This document shows, piece by piece, positions 10,815 to 22,005 of a stretch of DNA of 64,000 nucleotides. Below the pieces are notes generated by a model. It was not told the DNA's origin and searched no databases. It saw only the letters and a program-made list of their open reading frames with translations. This DNA comes from Rotaria socialis (Eukaryota > Rotifera > Eurotatoria > Philodinida > Philodinidae): the NCBI GenBank assembly GCA_905331475.1, contig CAJNYU010002461.1:4766-68765 (forward strand). Direction: 5' to 3'. A program made the translations under genes and the position numbers. Every line of letters starts with the position of its first letter. Positions within the stretch are counted from its first letter, which is position 1.

Positions 10815-11299
10815 TTACTACCAATAACGGTTGACCTTTGTTTGAGGTGATGAAGTGAATATTTTGGGTGTTGCGGCTTGATGATGTGTTAACTGACGTC
10901 ATCTTTGTAAATGTATGCACACTATAGTATACTGACTAAATTTATACTAGTTCTTATTGAATAGTCCTATCTAATTTACCGTAACGGACGGAATTAATAT
11001 AGCCTACCAATAATAGAATATAACTGAATATCACTCGGCTAGGAGTGACTCCCAATGGCATCGTTATGAAAAATAGATGGATATCATAAATTCCATTAGA
11101 TTTACTCTTCAACTATGGAATCTTTCGACATTCATATATTTCGACATATTTTCTTTCGACATATTTTCTTTCGACATTTTTGTTTCAACCAAAGTTGGGA
11201 GAATCAGACCGTGTACCACAATTGAAACGAGATTTATTTGCTATCCAATAAACGCTGTAAAAACGATAAATTCCCACACTGTAAAAGAAAATTCGTAGA

Positions 11300-11460
11300 A
11301 TAATAAATCCAAAAAGGGTTGATGAAAGTGCAACGTATAATAAACCCTTTTTACCGTATTTAGAACTATCCTAAACCCTTTCAAACACCCTTCTTTCCGT
11401 ATGTGAAATTGCCATAAACCCTTTAATAAACCCTTTTAAATACGTTTTCTAGTGAGACAA
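11300..11460. repeat. AAACCCTTT motif cluster
   Basis: At least six AAACCCTTT/AAAGGGTTT motifs occur in about 150 bp, spaced irregularly. The spacing is not a telomere array. It resembles the internal part of a decayed inverted-repeat element. No gene. Confidence 0.4.
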
Positions 11461-11745
11461 ACATCTAAAGGCTATTTTTAAAAAAAGTATTTTAGATGTT
11501 ACACAATCATTATTTTGCTATTGTTCCAATTCAGTTTGCGTTTCAGATCGTATATATGCACTATTGAGTTTAAAAGGAAAATAAATGCTATGAATCTTTT
11601 ATAATAAAAACATGATAACAAATATAAAATGAACTGTTGGTAGCAAGAAGAGAATTTTTGGTACATGCTAGGTCAAATACAATAAAATGACAAGATAAAG
11701 AAAGAATGGAAACAAATTCACGAAAGTTTAGCGAATCGAATTACC

Positions 11746-11940
11746 CCGGGTCGATCAAAACTGATCACCGTAACGTTATCGTAAGCGGGCATACATGCGC
11801 CGTATTTCACGGTAAACGGCTGTCTTTCTGTCGCATTATGGGATTATAACGCGGACAGTATAAAACACCGTATTCCTGTCAGTGCCCTTAACGAGCCGTA
11901 ATTTTTGTCGTTTACGGATTGTTTCGTTCGACCAAGGTAG
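11746..11940. repeat. MITE-like inverted-repeat element with CCGTAA motifs
   Basis: The left side reads CCCCGGGTCGATCAAAACTGATCACCGTAA. The right side, reverse-complemented, reads CTACCTTGGTCGAACG followed by AAACAATCCGTAAACG. The shared pattern is GGTCGA...CAAxCxxATCxCCGTAA. The interior has several CGTAA/TTACG motifs. Its end resembles the end of the block at 1040-1340, so the two may belong to one family. Confidence 0.45.
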
Positions 11941-12004
11941 TATTTTTTTTGAAGTAATCTATAAAATCTAGCACTGATATCAAGAGTAACAATAGAAAGG
12001 TAAA

Positions 12005-12625
12005 CTAGATTGTTTTTATGGCGGACAAAAGTTTCCAGACTGATTTAATGACTGTTTGTCCAGTTGTCCAAAGTGCAGTTACTATAACTTGGGCTATAGT
12101 TTTGATTTCTTTGAAAATATCTATGATAGATTCTCTCATCACCGTGGGATCCATTAGCCAGCCATAAATTAATAAACGGAAGACCAATGAAATGACTGGT
12201 GTAGCTACGTTTGTGAATACGAGATTTGTTGAATAGATAATAAGATCAATAGGATATTTTCCGTAAAACTGTACGCATAACTGCTCAAAAGTGTACTTTT
12301 TAACGCACTCGTAGATGTTAGCGTCGGAATACTTTTTTTCGAAATGACAATAAGCAATAAGTGAGAAAGAAAACCATATTGCATTTAGAAATACGATAAC
12401 TCCGATTGTAGCTATCGTTTAATTATCTGAAATAAATATTTGAAAATTCATCTTAATATCTGCTAAGAATTAATCTTTGTACCTGTCAACAAAAGATTGA
12501 ACACCCAACCCAGAACGAACAATCTGATAGCTAGATCTACTCGAATTTCGATCGGTTCTTGCAGGATTCTAAGTAAATCCGGGTTGTGGGCCCACTCGCG
12601 GATCCCTAGTGTTGAAATCCGACTC
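12005..12625 (-). CDS. Membrane-protein gene, two visible exons, 5' end not found
   Basis: On the minus strand, an exon at about 12625-12483 ends ACAG before a GTACAAAG donor. It joins in phase to an exon at 12411-12005 that begins after CGATAG and ends in TAA, giving about 180 residues without a stop. The product has hydrophobic helices around LAIRLFVLGWVFNLLL/TIGVIVFLNAIWFSFSLIAY, then a charged loop (CHFEKKYSDANIYECVKKY), a second hydrophobic region (DLIIYSTNLVFTNVATPVISLVF) and a C-terminal amphipathic part. The open frame on its own has no ATG at its 5' side and is blocked upstream by TGA, so further exons or decay are likely. I recognise no family. Confidence 0.45.
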
Positions 12626-12639
12626 CTGAAATTCCTATC

Positions 12640-13983
12640 GAATTTGACTGTTCACAGGTTTTCAAGACTAGGGATACGTTAGAAGTTCCTCAACCCGGAA
12701 TCCCATGTGACTTTGCCGACTCGTCCGATTTTATAAGATCAGATCGGATTCGGCATCGGATTCATTCGCCTGGAAACAATATACAAGGGAGCATACAATA
12801 GAAAACAGAAAGATTACTCGCAAGGAAAATACTTTTCACTCGGGGTCGAATAAGTAGTATCGTTTGAAATAATTAAAAGGAGTTTTCATGAAGAATTCAT
12901 GATGAGGGTATGGGTGCAAGCGATCACCCACACATCATCCAGTAAAAACTGGAATCAATTGTTTCGCTTATTCAAGATGTTAAGTTCACTAAAAATCAAA
13001 GTAATCAAAGTTATTCGTCTCTACAAAGTAATTTATATTCAAGTTAAATAGGTCCGTAATTTTGCATACGTACTCAGGTGAAGTTAAACTTTTTCACCGA
13101 TCTAGTCGCTTGTGTATGTGACATCCTTTACCAATATATTCTTATTAAACGGAAGTATGAATGATATCACGATTGAATTATTTTCAATCTTCGTTTCAGT
13201 GGTCTTTTAAAAAAGTAAAATATAAATTCAACATTCTTGGGATTTATTCCAATCTAACTAACTAAATTAGTGCTTATAGTTCTAGTTAAGTCTTATGTTT
13301 TTAAACATCGCTTTCGCAATAATTAATGTGTACATAGTATTGCTTTCTTTTTATTAGACTACCAACAATTTTTCTCTTGTCTTTTGTTTTTTTTGACGTC
13401 AAAACTGTATTGAAAATGTTTTCAATTAATCATGCACACACACATTTCTCTGCTATAAATGTCATTTAAATCTTAAAATTTCATGAACAGTTTTTTTCAA
13501 GCCGTGCACAGTAGTATTCATCAACAGAAGACGAAAAACAATATGGCGTCTTATTTGCGTCCGATGTTTCTAGTAGTTGAGTGCTTATGTTTCTCTTTTT
13601 CATTTTATTATTGTTCGACAACGAAAAAGTACGTCTCATTTGTTACTGCAAATTCTATTAATTTTATTGAGTGTTTATTTTGCTTGTTTTTCTTTCTCGA
13701 GCTTAACATCGCCCGTGTAATTTATTCCGAAATATAAGAACTGCGCAATAGTTCATATTTTCAATTTTTCTATCGGCATAGAAAAAACATCCGATAAATT
13801 GAAACTTATTCACAGTCAATCAGTCGGCTATAAGATGCATACATTTCTCACCAAAATATTTACGCAGGCTTCTTTATTGTGTTTTTTTTATATAAATAGT
13901 AGCTTCATCAAGAAATTGTTTCATTTAGAATCTAGTTCGAATTCTTGTATCGATATTTAATTTTGTTGCGTTATTGGTAAATC
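12640..13983. other. Gene-free stretch
   Basis: Positions 12640-12780 contain short inverted motifs (CGGATTCGGCATCGGATTC). The remainder to 13983 is AT-rich with CA and T runs. No coding exon is supported; the open frame at 13483-13737 has low-complexity, Phe-rich composition and no motif. Confidence 0.4.
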
Positions 13984-14436
13984 ATGCAGGTTCATTTGAT
14001 TGCATTGACACTGTAAGTAAATTTTTGTAACTACTAATCAATGTATCTAATATAGTTTCCTATATTTTTTATAGTTTGTGCTTATATATCGGTATGTTTT
14101 GTTGACGAAACAATTGCATGAGCTAATTTATTGCTTATTTTAGTGTCGGCCACTGTACCGTACCCAAGTACTTGTGATCCAACAGCGAATAGCGTTCCAT
14201 GCTCAAGCAGCATCTATTGCAAATGTTTGGCATTATTAGACGGAGGATCTGTTTGTTCTCAAGAAATGAGCCATGCTTATGCAACACATTGTGATGCAAA
14301 TAATCCATGCCAGAAGAACGGAACATATTGTGTAATTGAAACTCGAGATGGCGGAGGAACTTTCTGCCATGAAGCTGAGATGTTTGGTCCAACGCTGTGT
14401 CCAGCAGTTGTCGCCAACGGTAGTGCAGCTACTTAA
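13984..14436 (+). CDS. Small secreted Cys-rich protein, 112 aa, three exons
   Basis: Exons 13984-14012, 14075-14091 (only 17 nt) and 14144-14436 join in phase through GTAAGT...ATAG and GTATGT...TTAG introns. The product starts with a signal peptide (MQVHLIALTLLCLYIV) followed by a mature domain of about 92 residues with ten cysteines (motifs CDP, CSSSIYCKC, CSQE, CDANNPCQKNGTYC, FCHE, CPAV). The spacing suggests a disulfide-stabilised extracellular domain; I do not recognise the family. A polyadenylation signal AATAAA lies at 14518. The third exon alone would lack the secretion signal. The reconstruction rests on splice consensus and unbroken phase. Confidence 0.75.
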
Positions 14437-14760
14437 ATATAAAAACAATGCTTTCATTTTACATCATTATTTTAACAAAAACTATTATTTGAAACTGTCT
14501 TTTTCTTCTCACTTATCAATAAAATCAGTGATTCACTTCGAATATTTGAATGGTTTTTCTTCGGAGACGATAATTACAATGTTTGCTTCACTTTGCTTAG
14601 TTACTGTTTATAATGTTTTAACAATCAGAATGTAGTCACGCATTGATTATTTACTTGCTTTCATCTTATTTCTTTGATTTGATTCCAATTTCTTCGTTTT
14701 AATGTCGGCATGTGATACATGACATGCTGTAAGTGGTACAGCGTCGCCAACCGCAGTTTC

Positions 14761-15045
14761 AGCAAGTTCATTCACCAATGAAATTGAACGTCAACGTCAA
14801 ATTTATGAAAGAACATCATATGAATTATCGGAAGATAGTAATCCATTAATCTTCTGGCGCGAGTAACAAAAAGTTTTACCCATTCTATCGAAAATAGCAA
14901 AATCTGTTTTTGTTATACAAGCGTCATCTACTGAATCTGAACGACATTTCTCAATAACGGACCAAGTTGTCACTAAGCAACGATCTCAGTTGAATCCTGA
15001 ATGCTTATAATCACTTGTCGTTCTAAAAGAAGCTTATTTAAACAA
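14761..15045 (+). pseudogene. hAT transposase C-terminal dimerisation region, broken
   Basis: A plus-strand frame reads through a typical hAT C-terminal dimerisation region: a DSNPLIFWRE block, PILSKIAKSVFVIQASSTESERHFS (Ala/Ser-SSTESERxFS is the family hallmark), then KQRSQLNPE. Two in-frame TAA codons interrupt it (14864-14866 and 15008-15010); each could be a CAA to TAA change. No other transposase domain is adjacent, so this is an isolated relic. In intact hAT elements this domain mediates transposase oligomerisation. Confidence 0.8.
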
Positions 15046-15989
15046 AATATGGCCTAAATAAACATAATAGTATCTTTTCTTATACTTATGTTTCATTTAG
15101 CTTGTGGATTTAATATCTAGTGAAATGATCTTTTTCTTAATCTTGTATTTAACGTAACTGTTTATTTTTATTTAAAAAAAGCGCTATTTCGTATAAATTT
15201 TGAACTAAGTAATAACAGAAATCAAAATTAAATATCGAACCTAGGCGGAAGGAAAGGAACTTTATCTCGTACAGAAAAAGGTTATTCTCCAAATTTAAGA
15301 TTGCCTTTTTCATATTTGAGATTCTAATATAAACTATAAGCATTCTAAGAAAGTGAAACATATAACCTGTGCCTATGCACATTCAGAAGAAAATATTGTC
15401 TTGATAAGCAATTATATAATCTAAAAATGCTGCGGAAACTCGCCGGTTTACAAATATTTGGAAATCGGTGAAAACCGACCGGACCGGACTGGTTAGAAAA
15501 TTTATTCACCAGTTCCAACTCTGGTATAAATACTATTTTGCATAGTCGGAAAAAAAATATTATCATGATACCGAAAACAAAGTTTAATTAGGCATGAAAC
15601 GAAGAAGTAAAATGAGCCAAGAACAAATGTGAGACACTTGTAATGTCTTGTTGATTATAAAACTCGTGGTAGCAGTGGATCAAATATATTTTAGTGCACA
15701 AAATTTTAGAATAATTGTCAGCGATAATAGTTTAAATCAGATCCTATTAATAACTAATAAAAATTTTGATTGAAGATAAAAGGATTTCGCCAGTTTTCAT
15801 TCGATACAACAGATTCTTCTTTACAAATGTATTCCGTTATCGGTCGTGTTTGTAGATTCTCATAGAAAACATTGAAGAGAAGTTTCTTTTCAATTTTTTG
15901 GATTAACTTTACAAAGAATTTCTATTATTCACTTTTCTTAAAAATAATAGTATAACTTCAAAGGATGTTTTCGACAAGTTCTTGTTATA
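15046..15989. other. Gene-free stretch
   Basis: No gene supported. A short GC-richer patch at 15435-15530 (ACCGACCGGACCGGACTGG between GGTTTAC and CCAGTT) looks like a fragment of an inverted-repeat element. Otherwise AT-rich. Confidence 0.4.
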
Positions 15990-16168
15990 CTTATAAGTAG
16001 GACTATAACAGTTCGGAAATAGTTCAGTTCAAAAGAACTGTTCGAACAGCTCGTTTGAACTGAACTGCACTGTTAAAAACAGTTCGTTTGAACTGAACTG
16101 AGCTGAACTGTTCGAACAGTTCGTTTGAACTGAACTGAAGTGCGAACTGTTATAGTCCTACTTATAAG
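15990..16168. mobile_element. 163-bp hAT-like MITE with 8-bp duplication
   Basis: The element at 15998-16160 starts TAGGACTATAACAGTTCG and ends with its exact reverse complement. It is flanked by CTTATAAG on both sides (15990-15997 and 16161-16168), an 8-bp duplication as made by hAT transposases. The interior is built of GTTCGAACAG/CAGTTCGTTTGAACTGAACTG repeats and is nearly all palindromic. The flank CTTATAAG is itself a palindrome, which leaves some doubt about exact borders. Confidence 0.75.
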
Positions 16169-16412
16169 AAATAATTCTAATTAGCTTGTTAACTTTGTTA
16201 CATCAATAGTCTATTTGCATTACATGAAAAGTTATAGAATTTCTTTTCGAATGTAGTAAATCATCACGTAGAACTTTTAATTATATGAAGAAGAAAACAA
16301 GGCATCAAATTACCTGGAACGCAAAAGAATTATTGGGTAAAACGCTAAGAAAAAGGGTTCTTATGGTAAAGAACATATATATATTTGATTTTAAAGAACC
16401 TGTAAAAATCAA

Positions 16413-17315
16413 ATGAATGAAACGACCGGATCATCGGAACCACCAATCGTTCGTCATATAAAATTCTATTTATTTATTTCAATTGAATTGCCATCAGTAT
16501 CGATATCAATTTATATTTTCTATAAATTCTATCATTCATATGAAATTCGTTCTCGTATAAATAATCATTCGATTCTAGCCTTACTCGTTGTTTCATTTAT
16601 TGCATTGACCACTGAATTGCCAATCACACTTCAATATCATAGTTCGGGTCATGTTAAACCTGAAGATGAACGTTTTTGTCTATTTTGGATTTGGTATAAT
16701 TATTCACTTAAAGCCATAGATTTATTTCTCATGGCATGGACTTCTATTGAGCGTCATATACTTATATTTCATTCGTATCTTGTTTTAACATCAATCGGAA
16801 AATTAAAATGGCATTATATTCCATTAGTAATTAGTTTTGTTTATGTACCTTTATTTTATTTTCTATGTGTTACTATTTATCCATGTGAAAATAATTTTGA
16901 TTATTCGTCGCATTTATGCCGTTCGATTTGTTTTCATAAAATAACATGGTTGTCAACATTCGATTGGATAACAAATATATTATTACCATCATTAATTATA
17001 GAATTCGGAAGTATAACTTTACTGATTCGGATTTTAATTCAATTTAAAAAAATGAAACGAACAATTAAGTGGCAAGCAACACGTAAAATGACGCTGCAGT
17101 TAATATCAATATCAAGTCTTTATTCAATATTTTGGATTTCATTTACTTTAATATCAGTTATACGACTTTTTTTTATTCCGGAATTTCTCGATAAAATGAC
17201 ATTGTATTATTTTCATTATTCCCCATATTTTGTTCAACTTTTAATGCCATGTATGTGTTTATTTTGTTTACCTGAATTATGGACAAGCAAAAATCGTGTT
17301 GTACCAACACAATAA
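16413..17315 (+). CDS. Orphan rhodopsin-like G-protein-coupled receptor, 300 aa
   Basis: A single-exon seven-transmembrane receptor of the same subfamily as the gene at 8481-9524. TM3 ends IERHILIFHS, extracellular loop 2 has PCENNFDYSSHLC followed by C-x3-C, and TM5/TM6 are linked by a basic loop (KKMKRTIKWQATRKMTLQ). The start MNETTGSSEPP gives a short outside tail with an N-glycosylation site (NET). The C-terminal tail after TM7 is only about 15 residues, shorter than in the other copy. Ligand and coupling are unknown. A TATATATA run at 16376-16383 lies 30 bp upstream of the start. Confidence 0.85.
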   Translation: MNETTGSSEPPIVRHIKFYLFISIELPSVSISIYIFYKFYHSYEIRSRINNHSILALLVVSFIALTTELPITLQYHSSGHVKPEDERFCLFWIWYNYSLKAIDLFLMAWTSIERHILIFHSYLVLTSIGKLKWHYIPLVISFVYVPLFYFLCVTIYPCENNFDYSSHLCRSICFHKITWLSTFDWITNILLPSLIIEFGSITLLIRILIQFKKMKRTIKWQATRKMTLQLISISSLYSIFWISFTLISVIRLFFIPEFLDKMTLYYFHYSPYFVQLLMPCMCLFCLPELWTSKNRVVPTQ

Positions 17316-18759
17316 AGAATTTTACGAATTAGAGGGAGTAAAGTTATTTTTTACCCATGCATCAATGAGGAGTAGGATTTGTGTTTCTCTCTATTTAAAT
17401 AAGGTTGATTGACGCTCAATTTATTATAGAAGAAATTTGTAATTTTTTTTATCAAATTTCACATTGATCAGAACAGAGCCCTGCCAAGTTGAGTTTTCTC
17501 GACTTCGACTTTGATACCGAAAATTTTATGTCGATCAGCGTATGCTTTTGTGGCATAATGAATTCACACCGTGAAGTGGCTATGAAAAATTGATTCTATT
17601 TAGAATATCATGAGATCAATTGCTTGGAGCATTGCCGAAAACTGGCTTTCGTCAACTTTTAGAACAAGAAATAACAGTTTATTCTGTTTATAACTATATG
17701 GTAAAGCAAAAACGTAATGACCTTACTGTTGGAGTAACGTGCAGTGAAACAATCAATAAAAAAAAGTCGTATTTCGGTCAGATCAACGTTTAACAATCGT
17801 GAAACAATATTGCCTACTGATTGGCTTTGTAAAATGATAAATCTATCAAGCATCGACATGGTCTTATAAACTCACAAAACGTATTTTTCTCTTCATCGGT
17901 CAGTCTTCGAACGTCGACGATCTGTTTTACATAATAGGTCATTAATCATTCGATTAAGAAGGATAGAAATTGTGTATGTAATATTCAAGAGATGACTTCA
18001 TGGAGTATTTGAATTTGCGGCAAATCCAAAATGCTTATACCGCTATACCAGTACAGTTTTTATTTTGTCACAAATAGAGATGATTTTAATGAATTCGATT
18101 TTGCCGCAAATTCATATTCCTCATCATATGCAAGAGATAGTAAAATAATTTTTTTGTGCACTGCCGAATCTTGAAAACACAAGGATAAACGTTTTTCTCC
18201 TATTTATTCTTTCTTTAACTGATGTGAATTCTCGTCTCCGCTGATGTCTAGTCGTCTATACTCATTAAAGTAAACAAAAGGTGAAGTCAAGAGAAGAAAA
18301 AATGCATATAGAAACAAGCTCATCACGTCCTTATTTCATTAGCCGTTCAAAATACTCGTCCCGATTAATCATATTCAATTGTATTTCGTTGAATTAAAGA
18401 AGAGAAAATTCGACCTAATATTATTTATAAATAATAGTTCTTAACAAGGGTCGATTGAGATAATATTACTTGGTGAATGATCATTTTTTTCGAAAACTAA
18501 AAAAATGCTTCCGAAACGATTTACTAGAAACTAAAGTATTGTTACCACTAATTTTATTATTTTACTTATTTCATGGAGAACTTCTATTGAAATTTCGACC
18601 GAGGTTTTAATCCGCTACCATAGAAGATTTTGAGCTCGAATCGCCAATGACTAAATTCATTTCTAATTTTGAAGACAAAATGTTTTTGTTTATCACAATC
18701 GATAAAACATTTATTTTATTTGTTGTCTCTCACTCTTCGAATCAGATTCTTACATGTAA
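17316..18759. other. Gene-free stretch
   Basis: About 1.4 kb between the receptor gene and the end of the chitin-binding gene. No coding exon or clear inverted-repeat element is seen on either strand. Confidence 0.4.
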
Positions 18760-20879
18760 TCAATAGATAATTTGTATAAAAAAGAAGAAAAAAACGAGAT
18801 TAAATGAGTATTGATAATTTTTGATTCCGAAACATCTGACTTGTTTAGCTGGTAGACATTTTTGATGTTGAACAGAAAATCGATGGCCATGTTCACATGC
18901 TGTATAGTTAAATGTTCGACTTTCAAGACATGTATAATGAAATTGGCAATTAGGTCGAAATTGATCAACATAATTACCATTTGGTTTATCTCGACAAACA
19001 GGTTTAAATTCACATAATGGAGAATTATCATAATCACCTAATGTAAATAGTTATAGAGATGAATGTAAATACAAAACGAAAACTTACAAGGATCGATGCA
19101 TTTTTCTCGTGAACCACAACTGACAATTTGAAAATTTTCACATCGTTTGGTTTCAACCGAATAAAGTTTATGTAATGGACACACTTGTTCTTTTAAATGA
19201 CCATTAATACACTCGTAATAATGACAACAACTATGTGTAGCTACAAAACGTAATCGTTGACCATTTGCTGGACATTTATGTTGACCTTTGACATACATCA
19301 TAAATAGTCGAATAAACAAAAAAGATCAATCACTTACAATGAGGAACATCTTTCGGCCATTGGCAACCATGTTCTAGTAAGGAAAAAGAAAATTTTTCTT
19401 CTGCTCATACAAAATAAGCTAATTGAAAAGTTGTCGGTAGTAACGAATTCTAGATTGTTTTGAACGAAGATTTTTATGCGTAATACCTTTGATTGTTTTC
19501 TTAAAAAGTTTCGAGTCTCAAAATGAAAATTTCAGCGAGAATTCATATACAACTTTCTTTCACCAGAACACCTACTTTTATCATAGAAGAGACCAGCATC
19601 ACAATATGATGGTTTATCAACACCACCTGTAGCCAAAAACAAAGAGCGAATGAATTTTAAAAAGTGAGAATTTTTATGTCTCAAAAAGCCTACCGCTACA
19701 ATAATGATAAGCTGAACAGTCGTATGGATCGGGAAAGTATTTTTGAACACTTGGTGGACATTCAATAGGCAAATAAACATTTAGTCGAAAATTTCTTGGC
19801 GTTGTAACTATATTTCCATCGCCATCAATCATATTTGTTGCTGCTGTTGATGACGTATGTAAATGACCAGCTTTACCTATATCAAAACATAACATAAATC
19901 GCAGACTAAATAAAAACTACGAACAATCGGATTTCTCTGGCCAATCACAGCCTTGCGTCTCGGATGAATACCAAAGATTGTTTAGACATTGTTGTACTTG
20001 ATGCGCACCAATGGCACAAAAATGATAAATATGACAATATTTTGGATCTAAAAAAGAATCTCATTTAAATAGAGAAATAAAATACACGTTTAAAATCAAA
20101 ATACCCGGAAAATATCCTTCAGCATCATATTCACATGTAAAATTCGAATCTACTTTAATGGGCGCATGCGTTGTTGTGGATTTCTTTTTTATTCGCCAAG
20201 CAAGTGCTGCATCAGTTGCAAACAGAGTAACTAAGAAGAGAAAAAAAATCACAAGCTGTAAAAATTCAACCTGTAATTCTATAAATCTCATTTTTTTTTC
20301 TTCACCTCCTCGAATATCTGTTATTTGATCCCATTTTCGAAGTCCTTTTTTACATTCGACCGTATTTTCCCATCCACAATTTTTCTTAACGGGATCCCAT
20401 GCGGTACCTTCTGCACAAACAGCCGCTGTATCAACGCCTGATGTGCAAATATGATATATTCGACAATTTGATCGATCTGGAAAGTAGCCATCAACTAAAA
20501 TGGTTTTTTTTGTGAGAATATTATATAGATAAGATTTGAATTTTGTTTTACTTTTACAAACAAACGGAACATTATCTCGTTTAGCACGACTTAATAACAT
20601 TTCATCGTCTGTTTCAAGATTATAAAGATAAGAATTCGGTCTTGTTACAAATGATTGAATGATGTTGTTCGAACGAATTTCAGTTGAATTCTCTGCCAAA
20701 AGTGATGGCATAGTCGATTGATATTGCAAGATGTTATAGATCGATTTCGTTGATATTTGGTTTTTGTTCGTTGATTCATTTTGTTGTTTGGTTGTAGTAA
20801 ATAGATAACGTGTTTCAATTGAATTTAAAAAAATATTGATTAAATAAACTATAAAGTACCACCAGCATTGACTATCCAT
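18760..20879 (-). CDS. Secreted protein with five chitin-binding type-2 domains, 503 aa, nine exons
   Basis: Exons on the minus strand: 20879-20552, 20494-20306, 20230-20105, 20047-19925, 19876-19694, 19626-19576, 19373-19338, 19285-19088, 19037-18760. All eight introns are phase 1, and summed lengths give 504 codons with no stop. The protein starts with a signal peptide (MDSQCWWYFIVYLINIFL), then a Ser/Thr/Asn-rich linker. Five six-Cys peritrophin-A (CBM14) modules follow, with the usual aromatic pattern (GYFPDRSNCRIYHIC, GYFPDPKYCHIYHFC, KYFPDPYDCSAYHYC and two more divergent ones). It ends in a hydrophobic tail (LVFFFFFIQIIY) that could be a GPI signal. Such proteins bind chitin outside the cell. 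Intron 4 uses an unusual donor (GTTCGT). Tandem paralogue of the gene at 22006-23754. Confidence 0.85.
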
Positions 20880-22005
20880 ATCTTATCCATTCTTTAAATA
20901 TTCATTGGCGAAAACAAATTCACTTGTTACAATGATACAATAAAAAAATTTTGTTTTCTTCGTTTGTCGACAAGCTTTGTTTCTTCTTTTTTTCTCCGCT
21001 AAGACAGAGGTGAGCATCGATTAATTGGACATATATACACGTAATACATACAGCACACCAAACTCTCTGTATTAGATCAACTCTATTTATTTGAGGTTTA
21101 ATTTTGTTTTTTCTTCGTTCATCTATCTACCTATACGGCTTGTTTTATCCGACGTAACAAATAAAAATAAAGAATAAGAAAATCTATTTATATATGCATA
21201 TATATATATATATATAAATATCGTGAATACAACGAACGAATGTAAAGGATTAATTATACTGACGTAATAGAAGATTCTAGATAAACGATCAAATATGTAT
21301 GCGCTCAAGAAGAAAAAAGGCAGGAAATTGAAAAGGTTAAATAGAAACTTACATTTCATAACTACTATTTAATCAGGGACGTACTGAATCATTTATAGTA
21401 TGAGGGGGTGGGGGGGGGGTGCAAGTATTTCGAAGAGAAAAATTTCCTTGCATCTTGGCCAGCCTAGTATCATAGTAACAAAAATCGGAGGGAGCTCCCC
21501 TCGTATTTAACAGAGTTCTTTCGTTGTTATAACATAGCCGAAATATAAAAATGATCACCTTATCTTAAAGTGCACGGCATGATTTTGCTTCTTTGGCCTA
21601 ATCTAATTCACTTTTTTTTTATCTTCGTAATCGTCATACAGAATCAAACAGTGTCGGAGGTCGATAGGATTAAAGGGCCATCAATTGTTTGAGAGACATC
21701 TGTAGTTAGAATATGCGCTGGTTTTTGCTAGAAATAATACATCAATTAAACATTATCTATTTGGGTTCGTTGGCATATGAAAATTTTTATTTTTAAATCA
21801 AATCTTTTCATATACGGTTACGACAAGCGAAGCTAAAGTTTCGAATCAATTTTTTCTTCTCGTGTATCGTACTATCAAATATAAATATGAATTTTTATAT
21901 TCTGATCTCTTTACTAAACAATAAAACATAAACTACAGCAACGATTAGGCACATAAAATAGGAGTAGAAAAAAAATTGCGAAAAAAAAGGAAATTGTTCA
22001 TTTGA
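20880..22005. other. Spacer between the two chitin-binding genes
   Basis: No gene. It contains a TA dinucleotide tract (about 21187-21216) and a G tract (about 21402-21420) just after AGGGACGTACTGAATC, which resembles a transposon end but has no identified partner. The remainder is AT-rich and probably includes the promoter of the downstream gene. Confidence 0.45.

Larger units (their letters stand above)
10001..11200. mobile_element. Composite inverted-repeat element with TGTCGAAAG arms
   Basis: Both ends carry TCCCAACTTTGGT in inverted orientation (10001-10013 and 11188-11200), followed by tandem ATGTCGAAAG units: three or more on the left at 10022-10090 and four on the right at 11125-11182 as CTTTCGACAT. 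This is a DNA-transposon or foldback architecture. I could not identify a target duplication or a transposase domain, so the superfamily is open. A near-perfect palindrome (10205-10635) is nested inside. Confidence 0.65.

Noticed and set aside
21360..21560. AGGGACGTACTGAATC plus G run as a transposon end
   Set aside because: No partner end or target duplication could be found within 3 kb.
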